Part shown: positions 8,473 through 15,853 of the stretch, piece after piece | Numbering within the stretch: position 1 is the first letter of the stretch | Layout of the letters: each line of letters begins with the position of its first letter | NCBI GenBank assembly: GCA_050701115.1 | Contig: JBOHER010000278.1 | Span: forward strand, 1-24,075 | DNA length: 24,075 bases | Reading direction: 5' to 3' | From: JBOHER01 sp050701115 | GTDB lineage: Bacteria > Actinomycetota > Actinomycetes > Mycobacteriales > Pseudonocardiaceae | The notes under the pieces: model-generated | The model's input: the letters and a program-made list of their open reading frames with translations, nothing else | Databases searched by the model: none | What the model was told of the DNA's origin: nothing | Program-made: the position numbers and the translations under genes

Positions 8473-9929
8473 GCGGCACCAGCTCCCAGCCCGATCCACA
8501 CGCCCTTGGTCTCGGTGAACTCGTCGATGGCCGTCGAGCCCATCTCGCGGCCCCAGCCGCTGGCGCCGAAACCGCCCCACGGCGCCGCCGGGTCGAGCAC
8601 CGGCAGCATGTTGACGTAGACGCTGCCGGCGCGGATCGACGCGGCCATCCGGTGCGCGGTGGACAGGTCGTTGGTCCACACGCACGCCGCGAGCCCGTAC
8701 TCGGTGTCGTTGGCGCGGGCGGCCAACTCGTCGGCGTCGTCGTAGGACAGGATCGACAGCACCGGGCCGAAGATCTCCTCGCGGGCGATCGTCATCGCGT
8801 CGGTGACACCGGTGAACACCGTGGGCTGGAAGAAGTAGCCGGACGCCAGCGCACCGTCCGCCCGGCTGCCGCCGGTGACCAGCTGCGCGCCCTCCTCGAC
8901 GCCGCGTCGGACGTAGTGCGCCACCCGATCGACCTGTTCGGCGGAGACCAGCGGGCCCAGGACGGTGTCGGGCGACATCCCCGGCCCGACCGGCAGGCCA
9001 CTGGCGGCCGCCGCGATCTTCTCGGTGAACTCGTCCACCCGGCGGGCGTCGACGAAGAAGCGGGTGTAGGCCGCGCAGACCTGCCCGCTGTTGAGCAAGG
9101 CTCCCTGCAGATTGCCTGCCACCGCCGCGTCGATATCGGCGTCCCTGGCGACGATGCTGGGCGCCTTGCCCCCCAGCTCCAGGCTCACCCGCTTGAGGTT
9201 GCCGGTCGAGGCAGCCACGATCTTCTTGCCGACCTCGGTGGAGCCGGTGAACGACACCTTGTCGACGCCTGCGTGCTCGACCAGCGCCCGTCCGGTGCCG
9301 GGACCTCCGGTCAGGCAGTTGACGACGCCCGGCGGCAATCCCGCATCGGCACAGAGCCGGGCCAGCCGCACGGTGGTCAGCGGGGTCTGCTCAGCGGGCT
9401 TGAGGATCACCGTGTTGCCACAGGCCAGTGCGGGCGCGAGCTTCCAGGCGGCGATCATCAGCGGGAAGTTCCACGGCGTGATCAGCGCGCACACGCCGAC
9501 CGGCTCGCGGCGGGTGTAGTGCATCGCGTTGGGTATGGAGATCGGGGAGGTGGTGCCCTCGATCTTGGTGCACCAGCCCGCGTAGTAGCGGAACACCTCG
9601 GCCGCCATCGGCACGCTGATGGTCTTCGCGATCGACAGCGGCTGGCCCTGGTCCCGGGTCTCGAGCGCGGCGAGCTCGTCGGCGTGGCCCTCGATCAGGT
9701 CGGCGACCCGCCACAGCAGCCGCGCCCTGGCCGCGGGGGCGAGATCACGCCACTCCGCTCGATCGAACGCCGACCGAGCGGCCGAAACGGCGGCGTCCAC
9801 GTCCTCCGCACCCGCCAGCGCGCACACACCGAACGGCTGGCCGGTTGCCGGATCGGTGGTCTTGAACTCCGCGCCGTCAGCGGCGGCACGCCACTGTCCA
9901 CCGATGAGCAAAGTTTCCTGAACGTCCAT
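8469..9929 (-). CDS. Aldehyde dehydrogenase (NAD-dependent), first gene of amine operon
   Basis: The 486-residue protein is a complete aldehyde dehydrogenase: oxyanion Asn154 (TPWNFP), Lys177 (ILKPAE), nucleotide loop FTGSTEVG (227-234), general base Glu251 (LELGGK) and catalytic Cys285 (SGQVC). It oxidises an aldehyde to the acid, here most likely the product of the copper amine oxidase, in the role FeaB plays in E. coli. The ATG at 9929 is preceded by GGAGGAGCACC, a strong ribosome binding site; in-frame extension upstream has no family match and enters the promoter region. It is followed by the SDR through a four-base overlap and heads six co-directional genes with gaps of 17 bases or less. 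Confidence 0.93.
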   Translation of the reverse strand: MDVQETLLIGGQWRAAADGAEFKTTDPATGQPFGVCALAGAEDVDAAVSAARSAFDRAEWRDLAPAARARLLWRVADLIEGHADELAALETRDQGQPLSIAKTISVPMAAEVFRYYAGWCTKIEGTTSPISIPNAMHYTRREPVGVCALITPWNFPLMIAAWKLAPALACGNTVILKPAEQTPLTTVRLARLCADAGLPPGVVNCLTGGPGTGRALVEHAGVDKVSFTGSTEVGKKIVAASTGNLKRVSLELGGKAPSIVARDADIDAAVAGNLQGALLNSGQVCAAYTRFFVDARRVDEFTEKIAAAASGLPVGPGMSPDTVLGPLVSAEQVDRVAHYVRRGVEEGAQLVTGGSRADGALASGYFFQPTVFTGVTDAMTIAREEIFGPVLSILSYDDADELAARANDTEYGLAACVWTNDLSTAHRMAASIRAGSVYVNMLPVLDPAAPWGGFGASGWGREMGSTAIDEFTETKGVWIGLGAGAA

Positions 9930-10008
9930 GGTGCTCCTCCGCGCTCGGCCTGCCATTCGGCCACCCGTCGTGACCCCCACCACTCTGCGGCGCGTGTACC
10001 GCGCGGTC

Positions 10009-10044
10009 TTGTCGATGACGGCACACCCCTTGACCCCTCGCGCA
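10009..10044. promoter_or_regulatory. Direct-repeat AraC-type operator candidate, ALDH/araC intergenic region
   Basis: Two copies of TTG-N9-GCA occur at 10009-10023 (TTGTCGATGACGGCA) and 10030-10044 (TTGACCCCTCGCGCA). They are offset by exactly 21 bases, two helical turns, which is the usual geometry for AraC-family activators. The proximal copy is 80 bases from the aldehyde dehydrogenase start. The same paired motif is found before moaF at 12065-12100. Binding by the adjacent AraC protein is inference. Confidence 0.5.
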
Positions 10045-10095
10045 CCGTCGCTCTGCGGGGTTGGCCGACGCACCGGCTCGGCTTAGTCTCGGGTG

Positions 10096-11100
10096 ATGAC
10101 GAGCCTGGTACGGACCGCCGACGCCGAGCTGAGGGAGCGGTTCGACCTGTGGCGGCACGCGGTTTCGGACGCGTTCGTTCCCCTGACCGCTACCACCGAC
10201 GAGCCCGACGGCTTCGTAGGCCAACTGCGGTCCGGGGAGCTCGGGTCGATCAAGGTCTGCGAGGTGACCGCGCAAGGGCACCTCGTGCAACGCACCCCGA
10301 AGCTGATCCGGCAGACCGATCCCGACTTCTTCAAGCTGGGACTGCAGGTCCGCGGTTACTGCGTGCTGACCCAGGACGGCCGGGAGGCCGCGCTGACGCC
10401 GGGCGACTTCGCGATCTACAGCACGACCCGGCCCTACCAACTCGCGTTCGACAACGAGTTCCGCATGCTGGTCGTGATGTTCCCGCGCGCGCTGCTGCGC
10501 GTCCGCGAGCAGGACATGCGCCGACTCACCGCCGTTCGCATCTCGGGACGTCAGGGGATGGGGTCGCTGGTGTCGCCGTTCCTGGCGAACCTGGGCAAGC
10601 AGATGGACGAGATCGGGCACTCCGGCAGCCTGCGCCTGTCCGACACCGTGCTCGACCTGCTCGCCGCGACGTTCTCCGAGCAGGTCGGCGACGAGCCGGT
10701 CGCTGGTCACGACGGCCGCCGCGTGCTCATCATGCGCATCAAGGCGTTCATCGAGGAGCGGCTCGACGATCCCGAGCTCAGTCCGCCCGGCATCGCCGCG
10801 GCCAACCACATCTCGACCCGGTACCTGCAGAAGTTGTTCGAGGCCGAAGGCGAGACCGTCGCAGGGTGGATCCGCGAGCGCAGGCTGGAGCGCTGCCGCC
10901 GTGATCTGACCGACCCGTCGCTGGTCGAGCGCCCGGTCAGCGCGGTCGGCGCCCGGTGGGGCATCCTGGACGCGGCCCACTTCAGCCGGCTCTTCCGCGG
11001 CACCTACGGCATGGCGCCCCGGGAGTACCGCATCGCGCACCTCGGCGACGGCACAACGATCGCGCGGGCGGTACCCCTACCCGGCACCGAGCCGGAGTAG
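10096..11100 (+). CDS. AraC family transcriptional regulator, FeaR/MoaR-like
   Basis: This protein of about 334 residues has an N-terminal AraC_binding_2-type cupin domain (roughly 20-195) and a C-terminal double helix-turn-helix (about 215-320) with NHISTRYLQKLFEAEGETV, WIRERRLERCRRDL and the second helix region WGILDAAHFSRLFRGTYGMAPREYR. That architecture is the one of FeaR of E. coli and MoaR of Klebsiella, activators of amine oxidase and aldehyde dehydrogenase genes. It is transcribed divergently from the aldehyde dehydrogenase operon, so it probably activates that operon and moaF on sensing an amine or aldehyde. GTG at 10093 directly precedes the ATG at 10096; no strong ribosome binding site decides between them. 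Confidence 0.9.
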   Translation: MTSLVRTADAELRERFDLWRHAVSDAFVPLTATTDEPDGFVGQLRSGELGSIKVCEVTAQGHLVQRTPKLIRQTDPDFFKLGLQVRGYCVLTQDGREAALTPGDFAIYSTTRPYQLAFDNEFRMLVVMFPRALLRVREQDMRRLTAVRISGRQGMGSLVSPFLANLGKQMDEIGHSGSLRLSDTVLDLLAATFSEQVGDEPVAGHDGRRVLIMRIKAFIEERLDDPELSPPGIAAANHISTRYLQKLFEAEGETVAGWIRERRLERCRRDLTDPSLVERPVSAVGARWGILDAAHFSRLFRGTYGMAPREYRIAHLGDGTTIARAVPLPGTEPE

Positions 11101-11115
11101 GCGTTCGGCGAGCAC

Positions 11116-11138
11116 GCTGCCAGCGGATACATGGCAGC
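11116..11138. terminator. Bidirectional hairpin between araC and moaF
   Basis: A perfect seven-base inverted repeat, GCTGCCA and TGGCAGC, with a nine-base loop sits in the 59-base gap between the convergent araC-type gene and moaF. Position suggests a shared terminator. There is no T-run on either side. Confidence 0.5.
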
Positions 11139-11159
11139 TCCGGCAGCCGCGACGGGGCG

Positions 11160-11981
11160 CTACTCCTCGCCGACGGCGGGCGTGATCGTCAGCGGCTTCG
11201 CGTAGGCCCCCATGGTCAGGTTGACGAGCTCGCCACTGAACTGGTCCAGCGCGAACTGGATACCGACCGAGCGCAACTGCTCGAAGTTCACCAGCACCAT
11301 GCCCTCGACGCCGAGGAGCTTCTCCAGCCAGGAGAAAAGGTAAACCCCCTCGCGGATCTTCCAGTGCACGCACCGCTCGGTGTCCCCCTCGCCCTGCTCC
11401 GCTCCGCCCATGCACACCCAGGTGAACAAGTTGTCGGTGAGATAGATGTGGTCGTAGACGTCGTCGCTGCTGTAGCGGTAGCGGACCCGCCTGCCGACCA
11501 GCTCGCTGCTGTGGTGATGGGGGTTCTCGCCTGAGCCGCTGCCCTCGACCAGCCCCTGGAACCACTCCTGCCGGGCCAGATGCGGATCCGGCTCGACACC
11601 GAGTAAGCCGAACGCACCGGTGACCGCGCCGTTGGCCAGATCGAGGGCGTAGGACACCGCGACCGGCGCCGGCATCCCCTGGCGCAGGTAGTGCACGTAG
11701 CAGAGGTCGTCCGCAATCTCGAAGGCCTCGTAGTCACTGGTGCCGCTGTCGACGACCTCGTCGCCGCGGTGGACCGACCACGTGACGCGGCCGCTGTCCT
11801 CGAAATGCTGGCGGAGAGTCAGCGGGGATTCGTCCTCGCCGACCATCTGGCAGGCCAGCGTGATCTTCTGCCCTGCCAGCTTGTCCGACACCGGTGGCCG
11901 GAACTCGTCGAATCCTTCGGCCATCTCGGTGAGAGGCGTCCACTTCTGTTTGTCCCAGACGAACTCGCCGTTGCCACTCAA
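11160..11981 (-). CDS. moaF: MoaF family protein (amine-regulon protein, two lipocalin-like domains)
   Basis: This 273-residue protein matches the MoaF family. The C-terminal half carries the diagnostic stretch GRRVRYRYSSDDVYDHIYL, then FTWVCMGGAEQGEGDTERC, VYLFSWLEK and an MRS-like FEQLRSVG; the N-terminal half (about 10-125) is a second, weaker copy of the same barrel type. Although databases often label MoaF as molybdenum-cofactor related, Klebsiella moaF belongs to the moaEF operon of the monoamine regulon, under MoaR. Its biochemical role is unknown. The start is TTG: an in-frame TGA lies two codons upstream, and AGGAAAGG sits eight bases before the TTG. It has its own promoter region bearing the same paired motif as the aldehyde dehydrogenase operon. 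Confidence 0.85.
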   Translation of the reverse strand: MSGNGEFVWDKQKWTPLTEMAEGFDEFRPPVSDKLAGQKITLACQMVGEDESPLTLRQHFEDSGRVTWSVHRGDEVVDSGTSDYEAFEIADDLCYVHYLRQGMPAPVAVSYALDLANGAVTGAFGLLGVEPDPHLARQEWFQGLVEGSGSGENPHHHSSELVGRRVRYRYSSDDVYDHIYLTDNLFTWVCMGGAEQGEGDTERCVHWKIREGVYLFSWLEKLLGVEGMVLVNFEQLRSVGIQFALDQFSGELVNLTMGAYAKPLTITPAVGEE

Positions 11982-12064
11982 TGCTCAAGCCTTTCCTCGT
12001 CGGTCGCCTGCGCAGGCCACGTGACGCGCATACCCTCAGCATCACACCGGGCAGCAGGGGTGTC

Positions 12065-12100
12065 TTGCACACCAGCGCACAGCAGTTGCACGGACCCGCA
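12065..12100. promoter_or_regulatory. Direct-repeat AraC-type operator candidate upstream of moaF
   Basis: TTGCACACCAGCGCA (12065-12079) and TTGCACGGACCCGCA (12086-12100) agree at 10 or more of 15 positions and are offset by exactly 21 bases. The near edge is 84 bases from the moaF TTG, matching the 80-base distance and the orientation of the related pair before the aldehyde dehydrogenase. I see no other gene in 11982-12261. Confidence 0.55.
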
Positions 12101-12261
12101 GGGGTGCCGACGAAGGGCCGTGTGATCATCCGGCCATGCCGCCCGCCCGCGGTGGCAACCGGCTCCCGTGCGGCCCTGCGCCACTGCTGCGGTGAAGCGC
12201 CGAATCGCAGCGGCCGGTCGTCCTCTTCTCAGAGTGATTCATAGCCAAGTACCGTGCTGAT

Positions 12262-12795
12262 ATGGACATGCCGCTCGCGACCGACCGTCTCATCATCCGT
12301 TACTGGTCGGTCGACGATGCCGAGGCCGCGCACGCCATTTACGGTGTCGGTGAGGTCACGCACTGGCTCACCCCCGCCATGGACCGGGTCGGTGATAAGC
12401 CCGCGATGCGATCGGTGCTGCAAGCGTGGACAGAGACCCAGCCGAACCTGATCCCGCCGCGGGGACGTTGGGCGGCCGAACGGCGAAGCGATGGCATGGT
12501 GATCGGCGGTCTCGCGATCCGCCTGCTGCCGCCGTACGAGGAAGACCTCGAGCTGAGCTGGCAACTGCGACCTGACGCCTGGGGGCAGGGCTACGCCACC
12601 GAAGCCAGCCGCGCCCTCATTCGCTGGGCCTTCACCCAGGACATCGACGAACTCTTCGCGGTGGCCCGTCCGAACAACGTCCGCGCGATCGCGACCGCGA
12701 AACGACTCGGCATGGAATGGGTCGGCGAGACGACGAAGTACTACGACCTTCGCCTGCAGGTCTTCCGGATCCGGCCCAGCGACATCGCCGAGTGA
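12262..12795 (+). CDS. GNAT family N-acetyltransferase (RimJ/RimL type)
   Basis: This 177-residue protein is of RimJ/RimL-type GNAT length. It opens with LATDRLIIRYWSVDDAEAA, the usual first strand and helix, has LELSWQLRPDAWGQGYATEA (residues about 93-112) as the acetyl-CoA binding motif A (Q-x-x-G-x-A/G form), and ends with the NVRAIATAKRLGMEWVGET motif B. Such enzymes acetylate amino groups of proteins or small molecules; the acceptor is unknown, though an amine acceptor would fit the neighbourhood. There is only a weak ribosome binding site. Its 3' end meets the ruined tail of livF from the other strand. Confidence 0.85.
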   Translation: MDMPLATDRLIIRYWSVDDAEAAHAIYGVGEVTHWLTPAMDRVGDKPAMRSVLQAWTETQPNLIPPRGRWAAERRSDGMVIGGLAIRLLPPYEEDLELSWQLRPDAWGQGYATEASRALIRWAFTQDIDELFAVARPNNVRAIATAKRLGMEWVGETTKYYDLRLQVFRIRPSDIAE

Positions 12796-13250
12796 GCCAG
12801 CGAACCGGTCTCGAGGACATAGCCGACATCCGCCGCGCGCAGCGCCCGCCGCGCGTTCTGTTCCACGAGTACGACGGTCGTGCCCGACGCCCGGATCTCC
12901 TTGATCACACGGAAGACCTCGTCGACCACCTTCGGCGCCAGCCCCATCGAGGGTTCGTCCATGAGCAAGACGAGGGGCTTGGCCACCAGGGCCCTGGAGA
13001 TGGCCAGCATCTGCTGCTCGCCACCGGAGAGCGCACTGGCGAGCAGGTGACGCCGTTCGGCCAGCACCTTCCCCGAAAAGGGCTTGAGCAGACCGGCCAC
13101 CGCGTTGAGCACTGATGTCTTGCCGGCACCGTTGGCGCCCACCAGGGTGATCAGGCTTCCTTCGAGCGCATCGAAGGAGACGTCGCGGACCGCCTGCACG
13201 CGGCCGTAGGCCACGCTCAGGTTCTGCACCGACAGGATCGCATCAGACAT
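12741..13250 (-). pseudogene. livF: livF-like branched-chain amino acid ABC ATPase, internally deleted and truncated
   Basis: The 169-residue frame is clearly LivF: Walker A GANGAGKT, signature LSGGEQQ, Walker B VLLMDEPS and LVEQNARRAL, GYVLETG. It is much shorter than the usual 235 or so residues. The piece between SGKV and LAERR lacks about 55 residues, including the Q-loop region (EGRxxF, LTVxEN). The C-terminus is lost after ETGSLA at about 12797, where the frame runs into the antisense of the GNAT gene. No frameshift is needed, so a stable protein could still be made, but loss of the Q-loop and tail argues that it cannot drive transport. It overlaps the livG remnant by a few bases, as in intact liv operons. 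Confidence 0.8.
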
Positions 13251-13830
13251 GAGTGTCCCCCGTCTCCTCGGAGCCCAAGTACGCCTCGATGACCACCGGA
13301 TCGTTGGCGACCATCTCCGGATCACCGCCGGCGATGACAACTCCGAAGTTGAGCACCATGATGCGAGTGCAGGTCTCGAGCACCATGCGCACGTTGTGCT
13401 CGATCAGCATGATCGTGATGCCGTCGCCTGCCAGCGAGCGGATGAGCTCGGAAGCCCCTGCGCCTCGACCTGGTTCATGCCTGCGGCCGGCTCGTCCAGG
13501 ATCAGCAGGGTCGGGTGTGCCGCAAGCGCCCGAGCGATCTCCAGCCGGCGCTGGTCGCCGTAGGAGAGCTCGCCGGCGCGGAGCGCAGCCCGGTCCGCCA
13601 GGCCGACCCGTGCCAGCTGGGCGCTGGCCTGGGCGAGTGCCTGATGCTCGTCACGACGGGCCGACGGGAGCCAAAGGAGGCGGCGCAGGTCGGCTTGCTG
13701 ACCACGTGGGCACCGACCAGGGCGTTCTCGAGCACCGACAGCCGGTCGAACAACTTGGAGTGCTGAAAAGTGCGGCTCACACCCGCCTTCGCGAACCAGT
13801 GCGCCACACCGATCTTGCTCCTTCACGGTG
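13243..13830 (-). pseudogene. livG: livG-like branched-chain amino acid ABC ATPase, 5'-truncated and frameshifted
   Basis: LivG homology runs through three frames. AKAGVSRTFQHSKLFDRLSV and LENALVGAHV lie in the first, then near 13690 the match moves to a second frame (LLWLPSARRDEHQ, LSYGDQRRLEIARAL, LLILDEPAAGMNQ), and near 13455 to a third (ELIRSLAGDGITIMLIEHN, then DPVVIEAYLG to a TGA at 13243-13245). The N-terminal third with Walker A is missing upstream of about 13830. Two frameshifts plus truncation make it a clear pseudogene. With livF it is what is left of a branched-chain amino acid uptake operon; no livH, livM or livJ is present. Confidence 0.85.
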
Positions 13831-13868
13831 GCGTCGTGACTTGGTCTGTGATCCTTCCACGGTGTCGC

Positions 13869-14567
13869 TCAGCGGAGTTCGAGGAAGGCATCGACCAGCG
13901 CGTTCGCGCGTACGCGTGCGGCGGACATCTGGTCCGCTGTCATGGCTCGCAGCTCCTCGCTGTCCACCACGCCAGCCTGCGCGTGCTTCATTCCGCTCTC
14001 CCGCAGCCAGCCCTCCAGGATGCTCTCTGTCAGCTCCGGGTGGAACTGGAGGCCCAGGCTCCGCTCGACCCGGAATGCTTGCGACGCAACGGCATTACGC
14101 GCGATCTCCACCGAGCCCGGCGGTGGCGTGAACTGGTCGAAATGCCACTGGAACCACGGTCCGCGCCCGACAAGGCCTGGTTCGTCCGTGTCGAGGGAAA
14201 CCCAGCCGATCTCGGGATGCTGCGCCCGCTGCACGGTACCGCCGAGCGCGCGGGCGAGCGCCTGCCCGCCGAAGCAGACGCCGAGCACCGGAACCTCAGC
14301 TTCGTGGGCGGTGCGCAGCAGCTTCAGTTCGCCGCTCAGCCAGGAGCCCACAGTCTCGTCGTCATAGGCGCTCCAGCGTGCCCCGAGGGCAACCACCAGA
14401 TCCCAGTCCCGTGGATCCGGTGGATCCCAGCTGACGTCGGGGGTCGCGAACGGGTCCTGCCGCACAATCGCCTCGATGTCGAGTGCGTATCCGCGTTCCT
14501 CCAGGCGTGTCCCGATCAACCCGGGACCGCACTGAGGATCGGGCTGAATGATCAGCGCCCGCATCAT
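13869..14567 (-). CDS. Class I glutamine amidotransferase-like protein
   Basis: The 232-residue protein has the class I glutamine amidotransferase fold with an intact triad: Cys98 in the nucleophile elbow GVCFGGQ, and His176 and Glu178 in LQFHPEL. WFQWHFDQF (138-146) is a further conserved segment of the GMP-synthase-like group. It hydrolyses glutamine or a gamma-glutamyl compound. Relation to PuuD-type gamma-glutamyl-amine hydrolysis is attractive in an amine-rich neighbourhood but not shown. AAGGGAG precedes two adjacent ATGs; I used the first. The gene is intact although both flanks are decayed. Confidence 0.85.
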   Translation of the reverse strand: MMRALIIQPDPQCGPGLIGTRLEERGYALDIEAIVRQDPFATPDVSWDPPDPRDWDLVVALGARWSAYDDETVGSWLSGELKLLRTAHEAEVPVLGVCFGGQALARALGGTVQRAQHPEIGWVSLDTDEPGLVGRGPWFQWHFDQFTPPPGSVEIARNAVASQAFRVERSLGLQFHPELTESILEGWLRESGMKHAQAGVVDSEELRAMTADQMSAARVRANALVDAFLELR

Positions 14568-14659
14568 TGACTCCCTTCTTCTGCCCGTCCGCCTTCCTCG
14601 CTCCAGCTATACCAGCGTGGGCTCGCCTTTGGCCGGTCTGCTCGCGATGACCCGTGACC

Positions 14660-15005
14660 TTGCCAGGCTGGTACCACTGCAGGCGGTCGAGGCTGAAGGC
14701 CAGGTCCTTCTTGTGGATCTGCACCGTCGCGCCCGCGTAGGAGACCTTCTCCCCGGTGAACACCATCCGGACGATCTCCACCGTCTCCGGCATCCGGGTC
14801 AGCGGTTTGGCGAACGGGACGCCGTGCAGGCCCTCGACACCTGCGGGCCCGACGGGCCGAGGCCGAGCAGGATGCGCCCATCGGACATGTCCGCGAGGGT
14901 GAGCGCCGCCTGCGCGATCGCGAGCCGCCTGCGCGATCGCGAGGGGAGCGCGGGTGCCGAGCTGGATGATCCCCGAGCCGATCCGCAGCCGCTCGGTGCG
15001 GGCGG
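14660..15005 (-). pseudogene. LLM-class (F420-type) oxidoreductase fragment, frameshifted
   Basis: Luciferase-like monooxygenase family homology is visible in pieces: AARTERLRIGSGIIQLGTR in one frame, ALTLADMSDGRILLGLGPSG in another after a 19-bp tandem duplication, and EGLHGVPFAKPLTRMPETVE in a third after an indel near 14843, reaching about YAGATVQI at 14714. The N-terminal 60 or so residues and the C-terminal half are missing. Intact relatives are 330-350 residues. This is a different paralogue from the complete LLM gene at 16943-18004. Confidence 0.75.
14905..14942. repeat. Perfect 19-bp tandem duplication inside the LLM pseudogene
   Basis: The 19-base unit GCCGCCTGCGCGATCGCGA occurs twice back to back (14905-14923 and 14924-14942). 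Nineteen is not a multiple of three, so the duplication alone shifts the reading frame; removing one copy joins the two LLM-like frames. Confidence 0.85.
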
Positions 15006-15258
15006 CTGGGTAGCCCAGCGCGAGCTCTACTCCCTGATCATCGGTGGCTTGGACGAGACGATCCGAGAGCGCCTGCGCACACTGGGACCGAAAGCACTTG
15101 ACGGCCTGGCGGGCATGTCGCCATGGGAGTTCACGTAATAGGTGCGCACGCCACGGTTCTAAACCGTGAAGTAGTGCTGGATGTTACGGCCTCGCCTGCG
15201 CACCGCGGCGCGGTAGGCATCGTGCGCTTCCGATCCGAGTTCCCCATGCCCTCAACGC
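15006..15258. other. Unresolved interval with coding-like scraps
   Basis: No complete gene is seen. On the plus strand a frame with coding-like codon use ends IRERLRTLGPKALDGLAG, then a TAA at 15136-15138. On the minus strand a short frame between about 15255 and a TAG at 15159-15161 reads SEAHDAYRAAVRRRGRNIQ near its end. I cannot assign either. CACGGTT and AACCGTG (15152-15168) form a perfect inverted repeat with a three-base loop. Confidence 0.3.
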
Positions 15259-15292
15259 GTGACCGGTCGGCGCTCGCTTGCTAGCATATATG
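15259..15292 (+). promoter_or_regulatory. Promoter and palindrome upstream of mntA-hepT
   Basis: GTGACC (15259-15264) and TAGCAT (15282-15287) are spaced by 17 bases as -35 and -10 candidates. The palindrome CATATATG (15285-15292) overlaps the -10 end and is a plausible operator for the helix-turn-helix of the first gene product. Confidence 0.4.
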
Positions 15293-15313
15293 TGTCCAAA
15301 GAGAGGAGTTGTC

Positions 15314-15853
15314 ATGGTCACCGCGCCCACGACAGACCGGGGCACTCATGGACTCGACGCTTTGCCCGGAGACTTGTTACGGATGGCTCGACGCAAGCGA
15401 GGCCTGAGTCAGCGCGCCTTAGCGACCGCTGCTGGCGTTTCACACACTGCGGTCGCACGTATCGAAGCCGGCAAGACCCAACCGACGCTGGCGACACTCG
15501 CCAAACTGCTGGCCGGAGCAGGCTTCGCCCCCAGTGTCGACCTCGTCAGCACCGCTCGGCCCTCGGAGTTGCTGGCCACGCACAAGACCGAAATCTTGCA
15601 CCTGGCGAAACGCCACCGCGTGCGTTCCATCCAGGTCTTCGGGTCGGTCGCGACTGGCACAGACACTCCGACCAGCGATCTCGACCTGCTCGTCAGTTTC
15701 GATCCCACCGTGCCCGGCTTAGAGCGGGTGGACTTCGCCGAAGCTATCGAGGACCTACTCGGACTCAGCGTCGACATGGTCAATCCAGCATCCGCAAGCG
15801 AGCACTTCCTGGATGCAATCACGCCTCAACTGATCCCGTTGGACGAGTTCTGA
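15314..15853 (+). CDS. mntA: MntA-type nucleotidyltransferase antitoxin with N-terminal XRE HTH
   Basis: The 179-residue protein has two parts. Residues about 18-72 form an XRE/Cro helix-turn-helix (RKRGLSQRALATAAGVSHTA, VARIEAGKTQPTLATLAKLL). Residues 85-179 form a minimal nucleotidyltransferase with an exact GSX10DXD motif: Gly110-Ser111, Asp122, Asp124. MntA antitoxins neutralise HepT by transferring AMP units to its active-site region. Fusion to a DNA-binding domain suggests that the antitoxin also controls the operon. I chose ATG 15314 because GAGAGGAG (15301-15308) precedes it; a longer start near 15278 would lie in the promoter. Its TGA overlaps the hepT ATG. Confidence 0.88.
   Translation: MVTAPTTDRGTHGLDALPGDLLRMARRKRGLSQRALATAAGVSHTAVARIEAGKTQPTLATLAKLLAGAGFAPSVDLVSTARPSELLATHKTEILHLAKRHRVRSIQVFGSVATGTDTPTSDLDLLVSFDPTVPGLERVDFAEAIEDLLGLSVDMVNPASASEHFLDAITPQLIPLDEF

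Noticed and set aside
9971..10058. Repeated TGACCCC and CTCTGCGG words in the ALDH/araC intergenic region as an alternative operator
   Set aside because: The spacing between the two words differs (5 versus 13 bases) between copies, and they do not recur before moaF, unlike the 21-bp TTG-N9-GCA pair.
8652..10904. Very long plus-strand open frame opposite the aldehyde dehydrogenase
   Set aside because: It is the antisense frame of a clear family member in high-GC DNA; its protein is low-complexity Arg/Gly/His-rich with no domain.
15152..15168. Stem-loop whose seven-base loop TTCTAAA would give a CUA anticodon, suggesting a suppressor or pyrrolysine tRNA
   Set aside because: No acceptor stem, D-arm or T-arm (no GGTTCGA-like segment) can be placed around it; treated as a simple palindrome.
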